Shown piece by piece: positions 1-9,951 of a DNA stretch of 64,000 nt (positions are counted from its first letter, which is position 1; each line of letters starts with the position of its first letter). The stretch comes from Victivallis lenta (GTDB lineage Bacteria > Verrucomicrobiota > Lentisphaeria > Victivallales > Victivallaceae): positions 1-64,000 of the forward strand of contig NZ_VUNS01000012.1 of NCBI RefSeq assembly GCF_009695545.1. The letters run 5' to 3'. The notes beneath the pieces were generated by a model. It searched no databases. It was not told where the DNA came from and saw nothing but the letters and a program-made list of their open reading frames with translations. The position numbers and the translations under genes were made by a program.

Positions 1-1468
1 TCTTGAAGTAGGCTTTGTCCTTGATCTGCGACAACGCAGTATCGTCATCGTCCAGCTTGAACTCAAACAGATAGATATGATCGTCCGTCTGGACAACCGC
101 ATCGATCCGACCGTCATTCGTGCAGGACTCCGCTTCGATATTGAATCCGAGCAACCGGAAAATCGCATAGAAGACGGTCTGGAATGTCGCTTCGCTCTTC
201 TTGTGGATCGTATAAGGCACCCCGGCGAAGAACGATTCGAGAACCTTCCTCGCCTGATTCAGATTGCCCTCCAGGAACGCGGTCGCCAGATCAGCGGAGA
301 AGCTGCTGACCTCCCGTTGTGTTCTGCCTACGTAGCTGTTCAGCAGATAGGTGCTGAAAGATTCGGCAACCTCCTCGTTCGGGAAGTCGAGCCAGAACCA
401 GCGTTTGTTGAAACGAATCTCGCTGGATTTGATCGTCAGATACCCTGTCTGCAACAGCAGCGTCACTGGGTCGATATTGGGAATCTCGAACGCATCGAAT
501 GTCACACCAGGAACCGCTCTCGATACCGCATCCTCAAAGTTGAAGTCGGTCTTCTTGGCAAGCTCCATCAGGAACGAAGGCGTTCCGGTAGCGAACCAGT
601 AGTTGTCGAACTTGCCGTCATTCTCAAAGAACTTCGCTATGGACACCGGGTTGTAGACCGTTTCCGAAGTCTCCTCGAAACAGTAGCCGTCATACCACGC
701 CTTGAGCTTCCGTTTCAGCTCCTCCACCGGGACATTCTGAGCCTGTGCAGTCGCTTCGATCCGATCACTGAAATAGTGTTCCAGTTCCGATTGCGTATAA
801 CCGAACATGGTCGCATAGTCGCGGTGCATCGTAATATCGGTTAAATTGTTGAGGTCCGAGAACAGCGATACGTGACAGAACTTGCTGACACCGGTAATAA
901 ACAGAAAGCGTTCTTTGGCATTGCGTTCTTTAAGAACGCTGAAGAATCCTTTTAAGATTCTCTGGACTTGTGTTATTTGAGAACTTGTTATATTATCCAG
1001 AATCGGCTTGTCGTATTCATCAATGAGAATTGCCACCTGGTCATTCTTTGCCAGTTCATCAATCAATTCCCCAAAGCAAAGTCCCGGAGTCGAGTTCGTC
1101 AACGTAATAGAATAAGCGGATGCGATCTCCTGAAGTTTGGTCTGCAAATACTCTGGCAATTCTTTCACAGGATCGGAGACAACGCTATAGTCGCCGAAAC
1201 TCAAATGAATGACCGGATACGGTTTCCAGTCGTATTCTTTCTTTGAGATCGCCAAGCCGTCGAACAGCTCCCTGCGTCCTTCAAAGATCGCTTTGAGAGT
1301 GGAGACCGTCAAGGACTTTCCGAAACGACGGGGACGTGACAGGAAGTATCCCTCCTGAGTTGGCTGAATCAACTTCCAGATGGACTCCGTCTTATCAACA
1401 TAGAGACATTCTCCATTACGGAGTTTCTCAAAAGAGTATGTAAAACTGGTCAATCTTTTCACTGTCAT
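1..1468 (-). CDS. AAA-ATPase-like protein with C-terminal PD-(D/E)XK nuclease domain (3' end outside window)
   Basis: The frame is open from the start at 1468 to the window edge, about 489 codons, so the C-terminus is missing. Seen: LYVDKT near residue 22, a Walker A-like FLSRPRRFGKS at 42-52, a Walker B-like ILIDEYDKP near 147-155, and YLFEFKLD near the window edge, which fits the nuclease core. This order is that of the AAA-ATPase_like (PF09820) plus PD-(D/E)XK_9 family, common in anaerobic gut bacteria; its role is unproven, though a mobile or toxin-like role is often suggested. GGAGG lies only 2 nt from the ATG at 1468; an in-frame GTG at 1462 has 8-nt spacing and may be the true start. 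Confidence 0.88.
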   Translation of the reverse strand, partial: MTVKRLTSFTYSFEKLRNGECLYVDKTESIWKLIQPTQEGYFLSRPRRFGKSLTVSTLKAIFEGRRELFDGLAISKKEYDWKPYPVIHLSFGDYSVVSDPVKELPEYLQTKLQEIASAYSITLTNSTPGLCFGELIDELAKNDQVAILIDEYDKPILDNITSSQITQVQRILKGFFSVLKERNAKERFLFITGVSKFCHVSLFSDLNNLTDITMHRDYATMFGYTQSELEHYFSDRIEATAQAQNVPVEELKRKLKAWYDGYCFEETSETVYNPVSIAKFFENDGKFDNYWFATGTPSFLMELAKKTDFNFEDAVSRAVPGVTFDAFEIPNIDPVTLLLQTGYLTIKSSEIRFNKRWFWLDFPNEEVAESFSTYLLNSYVGRTQREVSSFSADLATAFLEGNLNQARKVLESFFAGVPYTIHKKSEATFQTVFYAIFRLLGFNIEAESCTNDGRIDAVVQTDDHIYLFEFKLDDDDTALSQIKDKAYFK

Positions 1469-1987
1469 ATCCTCCAATATCTTACTATACAGCGAGTCCG
1501 GTGATTTTCAAGCATGGACGGCGAGATTGCTATGAGTTCAGCTCCTCCCTGAAGACCGGTTGTCTTCAGGGAGGAGCTGCCATCTGTCATGCTGAAGTCG
1601 AAAACGTCAACTTTTATTCCTGCTGGAACAGGGACTTTCGAGCTTCAAACCGCCTGTTTCGCGTCCCTCTGTTCTACTGTCTTCAGGTGGGGGGATTGAA
1701 GGCAGTTTAACACTGCCAAGGCGAACATTCTTTCAGTAATTGCAACGATGTGATTTGAAAAGTCGAAAAAGTCTTGACGGGACTTGAATTTGAAGAAGAA
1801 TCTGGTATTGACAGTTCCGCCTCCCAATAATCACGTCCTTCGCGTCCCATGCCGTTCTTCTCTGGCTCGGGTTCAGGGAAGAACATACCACGCGGCCTGC
1901 CTCAAATCCAGATGGGGTTGGCCAGAACGCATACATTGCAACGACAACAGTGACAGCAGGAAAACAATGCGATAAGCCGTTCCGATT
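1469..1987. other. Gene-free stretch with one strong hairpin
   Basis: About 520 bases with no convincing gene. Several short open frames exist on both strands, but none has a ribosome-binding site, a recognisable motif or the codon pattern of its neighbours. The only clear structure is the perfect inverted repeat at 1540-1578. Confidence 0.6.
1540..1578. repeat. Perfect 17-bp inverted repeat, 5-nt loop
   Basis: Bases 1540-1556 pair perfectly with 1562-1578 around the loop CGGTT. Neither strand has a T-run after the stem, so it is not a classical intrinsic terminator. It lies about 70 bp upstream of the ATPase start. A near copy of one arm core (TGTCTTCAGG) recurs near 1680. Confidence 0.8.
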
Positions 1988-2566
1988 TCATGGTTTCTCT
2001 GCCTGATAAAGGATATAACGAAAACCATTTGCGTTCATTTCAAGCAACTTACGCGTGTGCGGCGGTTTCGGTTCATTAGGACGCAAAATCCAAAAATCTG
2101 GAGCATCACAGAAGGGCGACGGCTCGGAACGTCCCCCGACAAAGAAAGCGACGGCGGGAAACTCGCTCCAGACCACTGGTCGCCGGTGCGAATGATAGAT
2201 CTGTCGATGAGCGGGGACCTGATCCGTCGCAGGTCCGATGTAGCTCGCTCGAATCGCCGGAACTGCCTGAGCGATCACTTCAAGTTCTCCGTGTTTTCGT
2301 TTGGAATAATAGTTTTTCAGCGATGGTGCTATTCCATCAAAAAACAGGACGGTCAGCACGAGGCAACCGGTACCCCACAAACACCATGCCGGAATGCGGG
2401 AACGATATTGCAGGTAGAGAATCAGAAGCCCGTATGCCGTCCAACCGAATAACAGCGGAGCTGCCGGCAGCAGATAACGGCGGTGTATGCCCAGTGAGCC
2501 CCATGGTAAAGGAAAATATCGGCGATAGAGTTTTGAAAAGATTAGAACAGGAAAAGGTGATGCCAT
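1988..2566 (-). pseudogene. C-terminal fragment of a multi-spanning membrane protein, glycosyltransferase-39-like
   Basis: The 192-residue frame starts with no hydrophilic N-terminus, has two hydrophobic segments (roughly residues 31-50 and 58-78), then a soluble tail of about 110 residues. The RRYLLPAAPLLFGW stretch looks like the last membrane segments of a PMT/ArnT-type (GT39) glycosyltransferase, whose full-length members usually exceed 450 residues. The first 30 codons lie in the fold-back repeat at 2483-2669, so the start at 2566 is probably accidental and the gene is probably a 5'-truncated remnant. Identification rests on a short hydrophobic pattern only. Confidence 0.4.
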
Positions 2567-2669
2567 CTGGCGTTTGACCGCCAGACGGCATCATTTTCTC
2601 CTAACTCTAATTTTTTTCCAAAGCTCTCCGCGATATCTCCCCTCACCATGGGGCTCACTGGGCATACAC
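2483..2669. repeat. Long imperfect fold-back repeat with near-identical ends
   Basis: The left arm (2483-2572) and right arm (2579-2669) are reverse complements with a 6-nt loop at 2573-2578. The outer 24-25 bp of each arm are identical, as are most of the inner 14 bp; the middle is more diverged with one indel. This matches a small non-autonomous element (MITE-like) or an inverted duplication. It lies between a truncated membrane-protein gene and an IS3 remnant. No target-site duplication is evident. Confidence 0.75.
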
Positions 2670-2763
2670 GCAAAAAGAATATAATGAGGATTATCCTCAC
2701 TCATCACTAGGCTACATGACGCCTTACGAATACGAAAGATGGTTTCAGGCGTCTGCTGCATAA
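2661..2763 (+). pseudogene. IS3-family transposase (OrfB) C-terminal remnant
   Basis: A plus-strand frame ending at the TAA at 2761-2763 encodes YNEDYPHSSLGYMTPYEYE. The PHSSLGY-TP-E core is the signature end of the integrase catalytic domain in IS3-family OrfB proteins. Only about 33 codons remain and no upstream DDE region is present, so it is a relic. Its 5' edge coincides with the end of the fold-back repeat. Confidence 0.75.
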
Positions 2764-2828
2764 AAGAAGAGCGGGTGGTATAAAAGAACTCTCAAAAAAT
2801 GAAATCTGCATTTTTTGACTGCTTCTAC

Positions 2829-2861
2829 GTAATGCAGCCCTTGAAAAAAGGGGTGCATTAC
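2829..2861. terminator. Hairpin downstream of the esterase gene
   Basis: A 14-bp stem with one mismatch (2829-2842 with 2848-2861) lies 26 bases past the stop of the minus-strand gene ending at 2887. It probably ends that operon. There is no good T-run after it on the minus strand, so it may be only a 3'-end stabiliser. Confidence 0.4.
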
Positions 2862-2886
2862 ATCATCTGGCACCCCGTCACCAGTT

Positions 2887-4470
2887 CTACGGCAAATCGG
2901 TGCAGAATGGAACTGCCGGCAGACCAGCGCCGTTGTAAAAGTTGAAGTTCGGCGGACAGGCGCAATGAGCGAAACGAACTTTGGTCGGAGCGGCGATTGC
3001 CGAAGATGAAACCACAACACTGTCACCTTCAATCCAGGCTTCCGCCCACGCCCAGTTCCCCTGATCGTCACCGATGGCAAAGTTATTCAATTTAGTCTCC
3101 GAGGAGAAAACAACCGGATTGATCCCGTCTTTTGTCCCGACTTTCAAGCCCCCGTCAGTATGGTCGAAGAAGATCCGGATCCGGTTCCCCTCAATGCGCA
3201 TCGATCGATAGTTCGGGCCGGAGTCCGCCATCGGGATGCCGTAGGTGCGATTTAACGCCGCCAGAGCCAGCCGTTTGCCGACGTCGTATTTATTCTTCGG
3301 ATGGATATCGTTCCACTGACCGATATCGATGGTAACAACCATCGCGGTATTGGGAATGCTCAACGCCTGCCGCTGCTGCCGCCGCATGTCAGCAAATCCC
3401 TCCCCGCCCGCCGGATCCGGCGGAGGACCTCCCAGAGACGCCAACTGCACGTAATAGAACGGCAGGTCGTCATTCCAGGCACGCCGCCAACCATTGATCA
3501 GCGCCCGCATTTTCTCTACGTAATCGGAGTCGCCGTTATTACTGCAGCCCTGATACCAGATCACCCCTTTAATCGGAAAGTTGGTCATGGGAGCGATCAT
3601 TGCGTTATACTGGGTCAGCGGTTGACGAAAACTGACATCCAGCAGCGTGGGAAAGTGTGGAGGTACGCCCGGGTGCGGATCGGCAGGAGTACTCTGCTGT
3701 GCCAGGTCATACCACTTCTTGATCTGTTCCATAACATCGGCAGCACGACGCTTGCCTTCCGGAGTACGCGTGTCACATTGGGCGATCTCCTGTTTGATAT
3801 ATTCCAAACCCGGTTCAGCATCTACTGCGCCGGGAGCAAAAAACGGTTCGATCCGGCAGCCGCTCCAACTGGCGTCGATCAAACCAATCGGAATATCGAG
3901 ATGTTTCGACAACTCCAACGCAAAAAAATACCCAACCCCGGAAAGTTCCTGAACGCTCGCCGGTGTACAAGCCTGCCATTCCCGGTCGATGTAAAGCGAA
4001 CGATCCGGCGTGTTGAGCTTGCGTTTTGTCAGCTTCAGGTGACGAATCAGCGGGTGGTTTGCCTCTTGCTGAAAGCGATTGCCATCCATGAGCCCCCACG
4101 CAAATGACATCTCCATATTGGATTGGCCGCTGCAGAGCCAGACATCACCGACGACGACATCGTGCCGCACGATGGTTTTTTTGGTTCCGACAATGGTCAA
4201 ATCTTCTCCGGTACGATTGATTTCCAACGGTGCAAGAGTTGCTGCCCAGTAGCCGTTTCCGTCGGTTACCGCGGTTTGTTCCTGACCGGCAAACTGAACC
4301 CTGACCGTTTCGCCCGGATCGGCAATGCCCCACACTTCGATCGCTTTGCCGTGCTGCAAAACCATGTGGTCGTTGAAGATGGAGCCGGCGAACAATTCCG
4401 CGGATACATCGATGGCGCCGAACAGCAGCAGAATCGTGACCAGACAGAAATGGATTTTTACATGTCGCAT
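2887..4470 (-). CDS. Secreted sialate O-acetylesterase-like (SASA family) protein
   Basis: This 527-residue protein has a signal peptide (about residues 1-24, ending VSA) and the domain order of sialate O-acetylesterases: an N-terminal beta domain with FNDHMVLQ, then an SGNH esterase core with CSGQSNMEM, which supplies the catalytic serine near residue 117. The family removes O-acetyl groups from sialic acids or, in many environmental relatives, from plant or host glycans. AGGAGG sits 7 nt before the ATG. It is the last gene of the minus-strand operon, 26 bp after the symporter, so it probably trims acetylated sugars for the co-encoded mannosidase. The exact substrate is not deducible. Confidence 0.9.
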   Translation of the reverse strand: MRHVKIHFCLVTILLLFGAIDVSAELFAGSIFNDHMVLQHGKAIEVWGIADPGETVRVQFAGQEQTAVTDGNGYWAATLAPLEINRTGEDLTIVGTKKTIVRHDVVVGDVWLCSGQSNMEMSFAWGLMDGNRFQQEANHPLIRHLKLTKRKLNTPDRSLYIDREWQACTPASVQELSGVGYFFALELSKHLDIPIGLIDASWSGCRIEPFFAPGAVDAEPGLEYIKQEIAQCDTRTPEGKRRAADVMEQIKKWYDLAQQSTPADPHPGVPPHFPTLLDVSFRQPLTQYNAMIAPMTNFPIKGVIWYQGCSNNGDSDYVEKMRALINGWRRAWNDDLPFYYVQLASLGGPPPDPAGGEGFADMRRQQRQALSIPNTAMVVTIDIGQWNDIHPKNKYDVGKRLALAALNRTYGIPMADSGPNYRSMRIEGNRIRIFFDHTDGGLKVGTKDGINPVVFSSETKLNNFAIGDDQGNWAWAEAWIEGDSVVVSSSAIAAPTKVRFAHCACPPNFNFYNGAGLPAVPFCTDLP

Positions 4471-4496
4471 GATAATTTCCTCCTGTTTTAGAAATT

Positions 4497-6806
4497 TCAG
4501 GATTGTTTTTTTTGTTCCAGACTTTCGAATTCCGCAATATCGGATAGTGAAACGTTATTGGCAACCATTCCGTTATCCAACGGATTCCGCCGCCGGACGG
4601 CGAGGTCGCAGAATAAACGGCGCAGATCTTTGATTCCACCGATCATGAACCAGACCGTCGTGATTATCCCGACGATGCAGGGATCAATCAGCGAATTGAT
4701 TAAAAAATAGATGCTCCACCACTGATCCGGCAAAGGATAAAACAAATTGACCACCACCACCGCCACAAACATAATCAGAAATTTGTAGATCAAAAAATAG
4801 CCGAAGACAAACCAGGTGATGACCTTGTCTCCGAAGGTGTAGTCCGGTGTGATCGACACCAGAAACTGAAACACGCCGTGCCAGGAGAACCGAGGCTTGA
4901 CATCCATTTTCTCAGGGTTCAGATTATAGATTCCCCGATGAAGCATCCGGTCGAGATTGAATGGTTGCCTGAAGGTCAACAGCGAAACCAGCCAGTAGGC
5001 GGCAATTGCCAGCAGCATCGCGAGAAAGGAGATTTCCATCGAATTGATCGGGAACTTCAACGGGTTCATTTCCCATACGACCCAGGGATTCAACGGGGAA
5101 GAAACCACCGTCAGCGCGTGGTCGAGCATCGGAATCATGCCCCAACCGGAAAGGGTCGGATAGACGGTGTCCGCCCAGTTGCGCTGCACTAGAATTCCAC
5201 CGCCGGAAACCAGGCCGCCAACCAGAATCGAAGCATAAGCCCCGGCTGTAGTGCCGCGGCGGCTGTACAGCCCGAACGTGACGACCCCTCCGGCTCCGGC
5301 GCCCCAGATCGAAATCGTGATCGTGATGAACAAGTTCAGAAAATCGAGCTGAGAAAGGTAGATCGACCCCCAGAAAAAGACTAGCGTCACCACGATGGTC
5401 ATCAGCTTCAACAATTTTACATGGGTTTCCGGCGGGAGCGGTTTTTTGCACAACGGCACCACCAGGTCCTGAATCAGCGCCGAAGCCGAATTGAACATCA
5501 ATGAATCATCCGTCGAAAGCATCAGCAAAATTCCCAGCAGCAGAAAAAGTGCCAGCAACGTCGGCGGCAGCATGGTTTTCAACGTAACTGGCAGCATCAT
5601 CTGATTGTACATGCTGCGGAAATTCTGAAACTGTTGATTGCCGTTTTCCTCGCTGACCCCTGGAGAAGCGTGCAATACCTCGGAAACCGTGGTCAGATAG
5701 GCAGTATCAAGGTTCCGTCGCCGGGAAAGTGGCTCCTCCTCGCCGATGCGGTGAATCGGAGGCGGCAGTTCCCCGATGCGACGGGCGAGCTCAACACGGG
5801 TTTCCTGCGACGGCACGATCTCTTCGGCTACCCGGTTGACCAATTCGGTACGTATCTGGTGCGCCTCGGAGGAGAATTTGGCATGATTCAGGAGCGTGAT
5901 GACCGAGATCACCAGAAGCAGTGACATCGTTGTGCTGTACCCTGCACGCCAGCGCCCGAGGATTCCTGCCATCTTCTGTTCATGGGGCGTCCGCGCTGCG
6001 CCGCTGGTATCGTTCCCCAGCCAGACTCCGTCGAAGAATCGGCCAAATACCAGAACGAACAGCGCGAACATATTGAAATCACGCAAATTATAAATATCGT
6101 ACGGATTCAGAAAACTTTCCCCCGCAATACGGTCTCCCATCACCGGCGCGATCTCATGAAACCACGAGAAATTTGTAAAAACAAATACCGCGATGATCAC
6201 AAAGATCGGATAGCTCATCAATCCCTGGAAGCAGTCGGTGATGATCAACGCTAGCCGTCCACCGGCGAGAATCACTCCGACCGCCAGCGACAGGCAGAGA
6301 ATTAGCAGCATGACGAAAGTCGAAACCGTGTGGCCGAAGAGTTGAAACTCCATCGGCAATCCCAACAGGTAGATGAAGAAACGCGCAGCCACCGCCGGAC
6401 CGATGCAGTTGGTGAGCATTTCAGCGAAACAGCGAACACACGTTGCGAAGATGCGTAAGGAACGGCTGTAACGCATTTCGAGAAACTGTCCCATCGACAT
6501 TGCGCAGGTTTCCCGGAACCGGTAATTGAGATAACCGGTCAGGCCGAGAAAAATCCCCAGCGGCAACAGAATGTTATTCCAGTAACTCATGGCAAATCCG
6601 GTCTGATAGTTGGCCTCGCACATGGCGACCAACGTAAAAACACTCAACCCATCTATCATTCCGGCAACGGAGAGTACGTAACGCCCGGCAACTCGCCCGG
6701 CAACCAGAAAATCCGCCACGCCGCGGATAAATCGCCGGGAATAGAGTGCCATGCCTGAGACAAGACACAGCGGGACAATGACGATCAAACATTGAATCAG
6801 ACTCAT
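4497..6806 (-). CDS. Sodium:solute symporter family transporter
   Basis: The 769-residue protein has a dozen or more hydrophobic segments and resembles the SSS family (TC 2.A.21, PF00474), which takes up sugars or other small solutes with Na+. It is longer than the usual 500-600 residues: a soluble loop of about 90 residues (near 295-390) is inserted mid-protein and the C-terminus has extra membrane segments. Its ATG overlaps the stop of the GH38 gene by 4 nt (ATGA), so translation is coupled. It probably imports sugar released by the neighbouring hydrolases; the substrate is inferred from context only. Confidence 0.88.
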   Translation of the reverse strand: MSLIQCLIVIVPLCLVSGMALYSRRFIRGVADFLVAGRVAGRYVLSVAGMIDGLSVFTLVAMCEANYQTGFAMSYWNNILLPLGIFLGLTGYLNYRFRETCAMSMGQFLEMRYSRSLRIFATCVRCFAEMLTNCIGPAVAARFFIYLLGLPMEFQLFGHTVSTFVMLLILCLSLAVGVILAGGRLALIITDCFQGLMSYPIFVIIAVFVFTNFSWFHEIAPVMGDRIAGESFLNPYDIYNLRDFNMFALFVLVFGRFFDGVWLGNDTSGAARTPHEQKMAGILGRWRAGYSTTMSLLLVISVITLLNHAKFSSEAHQIRTELVNRVAEEIVPSQETRVELARRIGELPPPIHRIGEEEPLSRRRNLDTAYLTTVSEVLHASPGVSEENGNQQFQNFRSMYNQMMLPVTLKTMLPPTLLALFLLLGILLMLSTDDSLMFNSASALIQDLVVPLCKKPLPPETHVKLLKLMTIVVTLVFFWGSIYLSQLDFLNLFITITISIWGAGAGGVVTFGLYSRRGTTAGAYASILVGGLVSGGGILVQRNWADTVYPTLSGWGMIPMLDHALTVVSSPLNPWVVWEMNPLKFPINSMEISFLAMLLAIAAYWLVSLLTFRQPFNLDRMLHRGIYNLNPEKMDVKPRFSWHGVFQFLVSITPDYTFGDKVITWFVFGYFLIYKFLIMFVAVVVVNLFYPLPDQWWSIYFLINSLIDPCIVGIITTVWFMIGGIKDLRRLFCDLAVRRRNPLDNGMVANNVSLSDIAEFESLEQKKQS

Positions 6807-9800
6807 GAGATCCTATCCTGTATCACCAAAAACGTTCTGATTTCAAAGGGGCGGAACAGCAACTCCAACTCCCCGTTTTCAAAGCGGAAAGACCGGCCGG
6901 TGTGCCATTCCAGAAGATCGCACTCGACCAGCCGAACCCCGGGAAGCTCCGTAGTCAGACGTGCTTTGCCGCTGCCGCCGGAAATTTCCACCAGCCGAAT
7001 GACCCGGTGATCAGATTTTTCCGCCCGCTTGAGCACTTCAAGCGCCACGCGGCCGGCAGTGACGCAAAACGGCGGACGGACGGTAAAACGCCGCCCCGGA
7101 AAAAGCAGCGGCGGCCGGTTTAACTGCGCCGCCTCGGCCATCACGGGCGCCTCGACCAGTTCGCCGCGGTGCGGCAGATAAGAGTAGGTAAATTCACGAT
7201 GACCGCGATCCGCCTCCCAATCCGGATACTTCGGAGAACGAAGCAGCGCGAGGTCGAGGTTTCCTCTATTCACCCGACAACCGTACTTGCAGTCACTCAG
7301 CAGAGCGACGCCCCGCCCAGGCTCCGACAGATCGACATAGCGATGAAACGAGACTTCGAACTTTGCCAGATCCCAGGAGTCGTTCTCCTGTGTCGGCCGC
7401 CGGAAATAACCGTATTGAATGTCACAGGCGGCAGAATCAGTGGCAATTGCCACTGGGAAGTTGACCCGCAGCATCTTACGTGTTTCAGCCCAATCGACGG
7501 CGGTTTCAAAATCGAGCCGTTTCGTATGCCGTTCCAGCCGGATGGTCTGACGAATCGTTGAGTGTTCCCCGATGGCCCAGGCGAACTGCAGGGTGCTTTC
7601 AACCGGACCGGATTCGCGCCGCGGTCGTGCCGTCAGTTCCGGCGCCACGACTTTTTCGTGGTCGTAAAACAGATCGATGTCCCACGCTTCATAGGCATTG
7701 GGACGATCAACGTAGAGGCGCAGAACGTTGCCGCATTCGCCGGGCCGGAGGGTTTCCAGACCGGTTTCCAAATCAACGGCACTGAGCAGTTCGCCCGCTG
7801 GGGTGAATTCATACCGGACCAGATCGTTCGCCAGAACCAGTCCCTCATCAACCGCGACCAGCGGCGCCGCGGAAACGGAACCACGTTTGTGCCAGATTGT
7901 GAAGCCGGAAGGCGGAACGATGGCGGTGGCACGCGTCCCCTGAACCGATACCGGGCGCCCCTGTTCATCGATGATCTCGCAGTTTTGCCACTCCGGCGGC
8001 AGTTCTACGGCGTGGTGGAAGGTGCAGGAGAGAGTGTTCAGCAGCGACAAGGTATCCGGCGCTTCCACAGAAATTTTCCCGGCGGCCTGATCAATCAGGT
8101 GATGGCAGGTGGCGAAAAGTTCAGCGTGTTCCCGCCGCGCATTCTCGTAAACTTGAGTGATGCTTGAACCGGGCAGAATATCATGAAACTGATTGATGAG
8201 CAGTTTCTTCCACGCCGCATCCAGAGCGGAAGACGGATAGTCGGACAACGGCCCGATTGCACAGAGGAACTCCGTCGCCGCCAACAACTGCTCCAACTTG
8301 CGGTTATCACGCTTGATCTGCGCCTGACTGGTCAAAGTACCGCGATGTAATTCAAGGTAAAGTTCACCGGACCAGACCGGCAGTTGCCGCCGGGTCACAG
8401 CTTCCGTGCCGGCGAGGCGTTCGAAGAATTCATCCGCCCGACCGAAACGAAACCGGGGAGTTCCCTCGAAGTTCTGCAACAGGCGGGCACGTTCGATGTG
8501 TGTTTCTTTTGGACCACCGCCACCATCACCGATGCCGTACAAACTGAGGAACTCCGGCAACAATTCGGACTCCTGGAAGCGATTTTGCGCCGGAATCAGT
8601 TCCAGCGGCGTCACAGAGGCGTTATAGGTGTTTTCCGGCGGAAAGTGGGTCAGCACTTCACTGCCGTCGATTCCTTTCCAGAAGAAGGTGGTGAAGGGAA
8701 ACGTATTGAACTGATTCCAGGAGATCTTCTGCGTCAGGAGAAAGTCGCAGCCGGATTTCTTCATGATCTGCGGCAGCGCCGGCGAATAACCGAACACATC
8801 CGGCAGCCACAAATTGTGTACCTCCATTCCGAATTCGTCACGGAAAAAGTTCTTGCCGTGGAGAAACTGGCGGATCATCGATTCGCCGGAAATCAAATTG
8901 CAGTCGGCTTCCACCCACATCCCGCCCTGCAGCTCCCAGCGGCCTTCCGACACCCGGCGGCGAATCTTCTCAAACAGCTCCGGATAATATTGCTTGACGA
9001 ATGCGTAATGCTGCGGCTGGGAGGCCCCGAACGTGTATTCCGGGTACTTGTCCATCATATCAAGCTGGTTGGCGAAGGTGCGGGCGCTTTTACGGATCGT
9101 CTCCGATACCGGCCAAAGCCAGCCGGTATCGATGTGCGCATGTCCTACTCCGCAGGCAATCGGCGCGGAATGCAACGCCGGGAGCGCCAGCACTGGCGCG
9201 AGTTCCTGACGGGCTCCAGCGGCGCCGTCAGGATCGTCGGCATACCGGTCGATTGCGCCGCTGAGGGCCGCCAGCACCCGCCGGCGGCGGTAATCATGCT
9301 CGGGCAACGCTTGATAATACTCCCAGAGTATGCTGAATTCGATGCGCAGGTGCCAGAGTTCACGGCGAAACAATCCGAGACGCATCCGTTCCACTCTGGC
9401 GGCAAAACATCCGCGGGTTTCGGTGGTCAGCCGATGCGGATCTTCGGCGAGATAGACGCCGAAGTTGGAGCTGGCGGCGGCTTCCAGCCAGAGATCGAAC
9501 GTTCCGTTGCGGCGAAAGGCATCAGGAAGCGGAAAATATTCCTTGGTGTATTCCGGGTTGAGTACACTGTAGGCGGTAAGTCCGGCGACCGGTACGCCGT
9601 CGGCGTCGAACAGCAGATTTTCCCCGGAAAGATTGAGGCGTAACGCCACGGGCTGATCGGCCCACTTTTCCGGCAGTTCAGCCTGGAGATGAAACCAGGC
9701 ACTCTGCCAGGCCTGTCCCCAGAACTCCCCTTCGGAAATCGGGCGGTAAGGCAATGAAAGACGTTCCCGCCACGGTACCATCCGGTCGCTGACGGCGAAC

Positions 9801-9901
9801 TCCGCCCGACAGGGGAATTCCGCTTGCAGAAGATCCGGTTCGGTACGCTGAAGAAAAAGGCGGCAGCGTTCAGCGAGAATTTTAATCTGTTCTTGTCGCA
9901 T
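6803..9901 (-). CDS. GH38 alpha-mannosidase
   Basis: This 1032-residue protein lacks a signal peptide and has the full GH38 layout: an N-terminal beta domain, the catalytic domain opening with GHAHIDTGWLWP (253-264, zinc ligands His and Asp), WVEADCN near residue 330 with the presumed nucleophile Asp, LPDVFGYS near 365, then the long C-terminal beta-sandwich region. The length fits the Man2C1-like type. It hydrolyses alpha-mannosides, probably in the cytoplasm. It is coupled to the downstream symporter by a 4-nt overlap, which suggests use of imported mannose-containing oligosaccharides. Confidence 0.93.
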   Translation of the reverse strand: MRQEQIKILAERCRLFLQRTEPDLLQAEFPCRAEFAVSDRMVPWRERLSLPYRPISEGEFWGQAWQSAWFHLQAELPEKWADQPVALRLNLSGENLLFDADGVPVAGLTAYSVLNPEYTKEYFPLPDAFRRNGTFDLWLEAAASSNFGVYLAEDPHRLTTETRGCFAARVERMRLGLFRRELWHLRIEFSILWEYYQALPEHDYRRRRVLAALSGAIDRYADDPDGAAGARQELAPVLALPALHSAPIACGVGHAHIDTGWLWPVSETIRKSARTFANQLDMMDKYPEYTFGASQPQHYAFVKQYYPELFEKIRRRVSEGRWELQGGMWVEADCNLISGESMIRQFLHGKNFFRDEFGMEVHNLWLPDVFGYSPALPQIMKKSGCDFLLTQKISWNQFNTFPFTTFFWKGIDGSEVLTHFPPENTYNASVTPLELIPAQNRFQESELLPEFLSLYGIGDGGGGPKETHIERARLLQNFEGTPRFRFGRADEFFERLAGTEAVTRRQLPVWSGELYLELHRGTLTSQAQIKRDNRKLEQLLAATEFLCAIGPLSDYPSSALDAAWKKLLINQFHDILPGSSITQVYENARREHAELFATCHHLIDQAAGKISVEAPDTLSLLNTLSCTFHHAVELPPEWQNCEIIDEQGRPVSVQGTRATAIVPPSGFTIWHKRGSVSAAPLVAVDEGLVLANDLVRYEFTPAGELLSAVDLETGLETLRPGECGNVLRLYVDRPNAYEAWDIDLFYDHEKVVAPELTARPRRESGPVESTLQFAWAIGEHSTIRQTIRLERHTKRLDFETAVDWAETRKMLRVNFPVAIATDSAACDIQYGYFRRPTQENDSWDLAKFEVSFHRYVDLSEPGRGVALLSDCKYGCRVNRGNLDLALLRSPKYPDWEADRGHREFTYSYLPHRGELVEAPVMAEAAQLNRPPLLFPGRRFTVRPPFCVTAGRVALEVLKRAEKSDHRVIRLVEISGGSGKARLTTELPGVRLVECDLLEWHTGRSFRFENGELELLFRPFEIRTFLVIQDRIS

Positions 9902-9951
9902 AAGCTCTCTGAAAAAAACGGCCCGGCTGAAAATTCACCGGGCCGGAACAG

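Noticed and set aside
1501-1975. Short frames at 1501-1710 and 1784-1975 as genes
   Set aside because: No start-site signal, motif or protein-like composition.
8384-9643. 419-codon plus-strand frame
   Set aside because: Antisense to the GH38 gene, whose catalytic motifs are certain.
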